Source of the DNA: a virus | DNA: 31,486 nucleotides | Virus record (IMG/VR): IMGVR_UViG_3300043411_000993 | Coordinates: 1 to 31,486 of that record | Strand: one strand, 5' to 3' | Shown here: piece after piece, positions 29,253 to 31,486 of the stretch | Position numbering within the stretch: position 1 is the first letter of the stretch | Layout of the letters: each line of letters starts with the position of its first letter | The notes under the pieces: model-generated | Seen by the model: only the letters and a program-made list of their open reading frames with translations | Told to the model about the DNA's origin: nothing | Database searches by the model: none | Position numbers and translations under genes: made by a program

Positions 29253-30185
29253 ATGGCCAAAGGAAGTTCAACTACAAGTTTCGGAGGAAGTGGCGCTACA
29301 CCTAAAAGTGCTATGGATAATTGGTTACCTAAAAATGATTATGCAACGGTTGAAGATTTTTTCAATAGTGATGAATTTCAAAACATGCCTGAGTTTGCAA
29401 AACCTGCTTTTAAGGAAGCATTTCAAAACGCTCAAAAACAGCAAGATATTGGTAATGCAGCTCAAAAGCTTGCGGATGATGCGGCGGCAGCAAATGCAGC
29501 TGTACTAGCAGCTTTAGAAAAGGCCGAAAAAGCTAGAATAGAAGCTGAGAATAGACGACTAGCAAAAGAAGAGGAAGATACAAGGGCTGCGCAAGAATAT
29601 GCAGCTAATGTTAAACGAGAGTTAACGGCTCAATCTGATAGATTCGAAGGAGAAAAAGCCGGATTAGGACAATCTATTGCTGCGATAGGTGGAGAACAAA
29701 CAAGAGAAGAACTTGGCGAAAGTTTAAAAGATGTTGAACAAGCGGCTAATCGTCGAGGACTTTTATTCTCAGGGATGAAAGAAAAAGCACAACAAGGGCT
29801 ACGAGATGAGGCATCGGCTAACCTAATGGCGCAGCAACAAGCAATAAATGCTGATCTAGATGCTCAATCACAAGCTTATAAAAAAATGGCATCTGAAGGT
29901 GTAAATGCTAATCAAGATTTAATCTTTTCGAACATGGCTCAGCAACGTGAAAACGCAGCTACTAATTATGCTCAAGGCTTACAAGCAAGACGCGCAAAAC
30001 TTCAGGGGCGCTCAGGGGTTAGGTCATTAATGACAGGAGCTCAAAAGGTAAAAGACGATATTAGGGATGCACAAGAGGGGTTACAGCCATCAAACTTTGC
30101 ACCACAAGTATTTGGTACACTTGGGAACGTAGCGGGCCAAGGCATCACTGCTTATTACAACAAAAATAACAAAGGGACTACATAA
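29253..30185 (+). CDS. Ala/Gln-rich coiled-coil protein, candidate ejection protein
   Basis: A 310-residue protein with almost uninterrupted helix from about 50 to 250 (AALEKAEKARIEAENRRLAKEEEDTRAAQEYAANVKRELTAQSDRF), Ser/Gly-rich N-terminus and a softer Gly-rich C-terminal end. Proteins of this kind after the tail genes of short-tailed phages are internal virion proteins sent into the cell with DNA (P22 gp7/16/20 region). The pattern QQGLRDEASANLMAQQQ is typical. GGGAG precedes ATG 29253. Confidence 0.6.
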   Translation: MAKGSSTTSFGGSGATPKSAMDNWLPKNDYATVEDFFNSDEFQNMPEFAKPAFKEAFQNAQKQQDIGNAAQKLADDAAAANAAVLAALEKAEKARIEAENRRLAKEEEDTRAAQEYAANVKRELTAQSDRFEGEKAGLGQSIAAIGGEQTREELGESLKDVEQAANRRGLLFSGMKEKAQQGLRDEASANLMAQQQAINADLDAQSQAYKKMASEGVNANQDLIFSNMAQQRENAATNYAQGLQARRAKLQGRSGVRSLMTGAQKVKDDIRDAQEGLQPSNFAPQVFGTLGNVAGQGITAYYNKNNKGTT

Positions 30186-30865
30186 TGGCCAATAACATAG
30201 AAGCATTATCCATTCCTGAGATGAGCGAAGAGGATAAGAGAGTTATCAAGAATCGTCAGGCTGGATTACTAAGAACTAATCAAGAACTTGTAGACCAAGG
30301 AATGTCGAATGTCGCAACGTCGGGGCAAATAGGTTCAGGACCACAAATGCCGGGCGCAAATATGGCATTAAGTGCGATTCAAGCACGAGGGGACGCTAAA
30401 CGACAAGCTTCGCTGAATGATATGCTACAACGGCAAAAGTATGCGGCTTATGCGAAGCGAGGACAGAACTTAGCTGATTTACAAAACGAAGCACTGAAAG
30501 ATGCGCAACGGTTATCAACTAAGCAGAATAAAATTGGCGATATCACTCGGGCAGATTACGGCAATCAACTTGATTCATATGCGATCGACCTACAAGCAAG
30601 TCTTGAGGATTCTTACGATGCTTTGGCTCAACATCAAATGAAGGCTAATGCAGAGATATATTTGATAAATAAAAGACGAAAAGAACAAGAAGAGAGAAAT
30701 AAGATTATTAGTTCAATTATTGGCGGTGTCGGTACTGTAGCAGGGGCAATAATTGGAGGAGTGGCGACGGCTGGTTCACCTCCAGGTATTATGGCAGGGG
30801 CAGCAATAGGTTCAAAAGCGGGTGATGTATACGACGCAACGTCAGCACCAAGGAGAGGGGAATAG
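30185..30865 (+). CDS. Candidate ejection protein with C-terminal glycine-zipper
   Basis: A 226-residue protein: polar helical N-terminal 170 residues (QRQKYAAYAKRGQNLADLQNEALKDA) and a C-terminal hydrophobic Gly-rich segment (IIGGVGTVAGAIIGGVATAG, then GIMAGAAIGSKAGD, about 178-217) of glycine-zipper type that could enter membranes. Together with the neighbour it suits a role in the channel formed during DNA ejection. Overlaps the previous stop (TAATG). Confidence 0.6.
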   Translation: MANNIEALSIPEMSEEDKRVIKNRQAGLLRTNQELVDQGMSNVATSGQIGSGPQMPGANMALSAIQARGDAKRQASLNDMLQRQKYAAYAKRGQNLADLQNEALKDAQRLSTKQNKIGDITRADYGNQLDSYAIDLQASLEDSYDALAQHQMKANAEIYLINKRRKEQEERNKIISSIIGGVGTVAGAIIGGVATAGSPPGIMAGAAIGSKAGDVYDATSAPRRGE

Positions 30866-30868
30866 GTT

Positions 30869-31486
30869 ATGGATTTAGAGTCATGGGGTAATTTAGCCTC
30901 TTTTGCAAAGGGTGCGACTGAAGGATATCAAACACAAACTGAATTAGAATTGAAAAGAAGACAATTAGAAGAAGATAAAAAACTAAAACAAGCAGCTCTT
31001 GATATACAAAAACAAGAGTTAGCAATAAAAAAACAAAAAGATGGTTTTATGGATGACGGAAGTGGTTCTGTTATTCTTACACCTGAGGCCGTTGAGGCAG
31101 ATAAAATAGAAAAAGAAAATAACCGAATGAAAGGGCTTTTAAGTAAAACAAATATAATAAAAGACCTTGCAGAGACCGAAAATAAATATGGAGTTAAACC
31201 TACAGATAAAGGTCTTTTGTCTTTAGCTTCAAGAGTAGAGAATTTTGAATCACCGGAAATTAAAAAAGCCAGAATTGATTCTGAAAAAGAAAAACTAAAA
31301 GAAGAAAAAGAGAATAAAAAATTTGAAAGACAACAAACTACAGAATTACGAAAAGAATTTTTAGGACTTCCAACAACTAAAGACATGCAAGTAATGGATG
31401 TTTCTTTGAAGAAGCTTTCAGCGGCGGCAAAAGACTCAAGCGGTGCGGATGATATCGCTATTGTGTTTAACTTTATGAAGCTACAA
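30869..31486 (+). CDS. Internal virion / ejection protein, 3' truncated by window
   Basis: Open from ATG 30869 to the window edge (206 residues visible). Strong AGGAGAGGGG precedes it. The N-terminal part is a long charged coiled coil (TELELKRRQLEEDKKLKQAALDIQ), followed by a block with LGLPTTKDMQVMD-like sequence and GADDIAIVFNFMKLQ. The latter is a recurrent feature of large phage structural or ejection proteins, where it usually continues with DPxSVVRE. Probably a long internal protein, possibly with a lytic domain outside the window. Confidence 0.65.
   Translation, partial: MDLESWGNLASFAKGATEGYQTQTELELKRRQLEEDKKLKQAALDIQKQELAIKKQKDGFMDDGSGSVILTPEAVEADKIEKENNRMKGLLSKTNIIKDLAETENKYGVKPTDKGLLSLASRVENFESPEIKKARIDSEKEKLKEEKENKKFERQQTTELRKEFLGLPTTKDMQVMDVSLKKLSAAAKDSSGADDIAIVFNFMKLQ

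Noticed and set aside
1-31486. CRISPR array
   Set aside because: The tandem repeats present are 6-bp and 9-bp coding repeats without spacers; no regular repeat-spacer pattern was seen.

Overview
The window is a contiguous piece of a double-stranded DNA bacteriophage (or prophage) genome. Evidence: a small gene and a terminase upstream of portal, scaffold and capsid genes, two proteins resembling the P22 tail accessory (gp4) and tail stabilisation (gp10) factors, a phage recombination and replication set (Gp157-like, annealing-protein-like, SSB, RusA), and gap-free operons full of tiny genes. The virion order (portal, scaffold, capsid, gp4-like, gp10-like, ejection-type proteins; no tape measure or long-tail genes) points to a short-tailed, P22-like podovirus. 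The DNA looks AT-rich (about 40% GC by eye), most starts are ATG with AGGAG-type ribosome sites, and TAA, TAG and TGA all end genes, so the standard bacterial code applies. The host cannot be named; a Gram-negative is the best guess from the P22-like tail.

Layout. (1) About 45-4149, leftward: an operon of small accessory genes (Cys-rich zinc-ribbon proteins, two of them tandem paralogues), a D12-class adenine methyltransferase with an internal 9-bp tandem repeat and flanked by 23-bp direct repeats, and an HNH nuclease nearest the probable promoter at 4175-4201. (2) About 4200-4753: roughly 550 bases without a gene but with many strong nested stems, ending in a rightward intrinsic terminator; I read this as a large structured phage RNA. 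(3) 5080-10049, rightward early operon: Gp157-like protein, annealing-protein candidate, DUF6948-type protein, a Gly-rich hexamer-repeat gene, SSB, MazG-like NTP pyrophosphatase, RusA-like resolvase, secreted papain-like cysteine protease and a coiled-coil protein. (4) 10058-10137: a tRNA-like gene with an abnormal anticodon arm. (5) 10159-10894, leftward: three small genes including an excisionase/MerR-type HTH protein. They face a divergent control region with three dyads (10895-11098). (6) 11099-31486, rightward morphogenesis operon.

The packaging module is the most unusual coding part. The large terminase is split into two genes: an ATPase half (11461-13233), itself interrupted at the P-loop by a LAGLIDADG intein, and an RNase H-fold nuclease half (15563-16369). 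Between them lie five genes that look like a surface-interaction cassette (glycosyltransferase, fibre-like proteins). After the nuclease half come the portal, scaffold, capsid and a putative decoration protein, a terminator, a Gly-rich adhesin-like protein, a large two-domain glycosyltransferase, the gp4-like and gp10-like tail proteins, and Ala/Gln-rich coiled-coil proteins probably ejected with DNA. The last of these runs off the window.

Two nucleotide-level signals are also notable. A leader with two ACAGAT elements precedes three genes on both strands (5080, 10470, 10894), suggesting shared control. Several genes carry in-frame tandem repeats.
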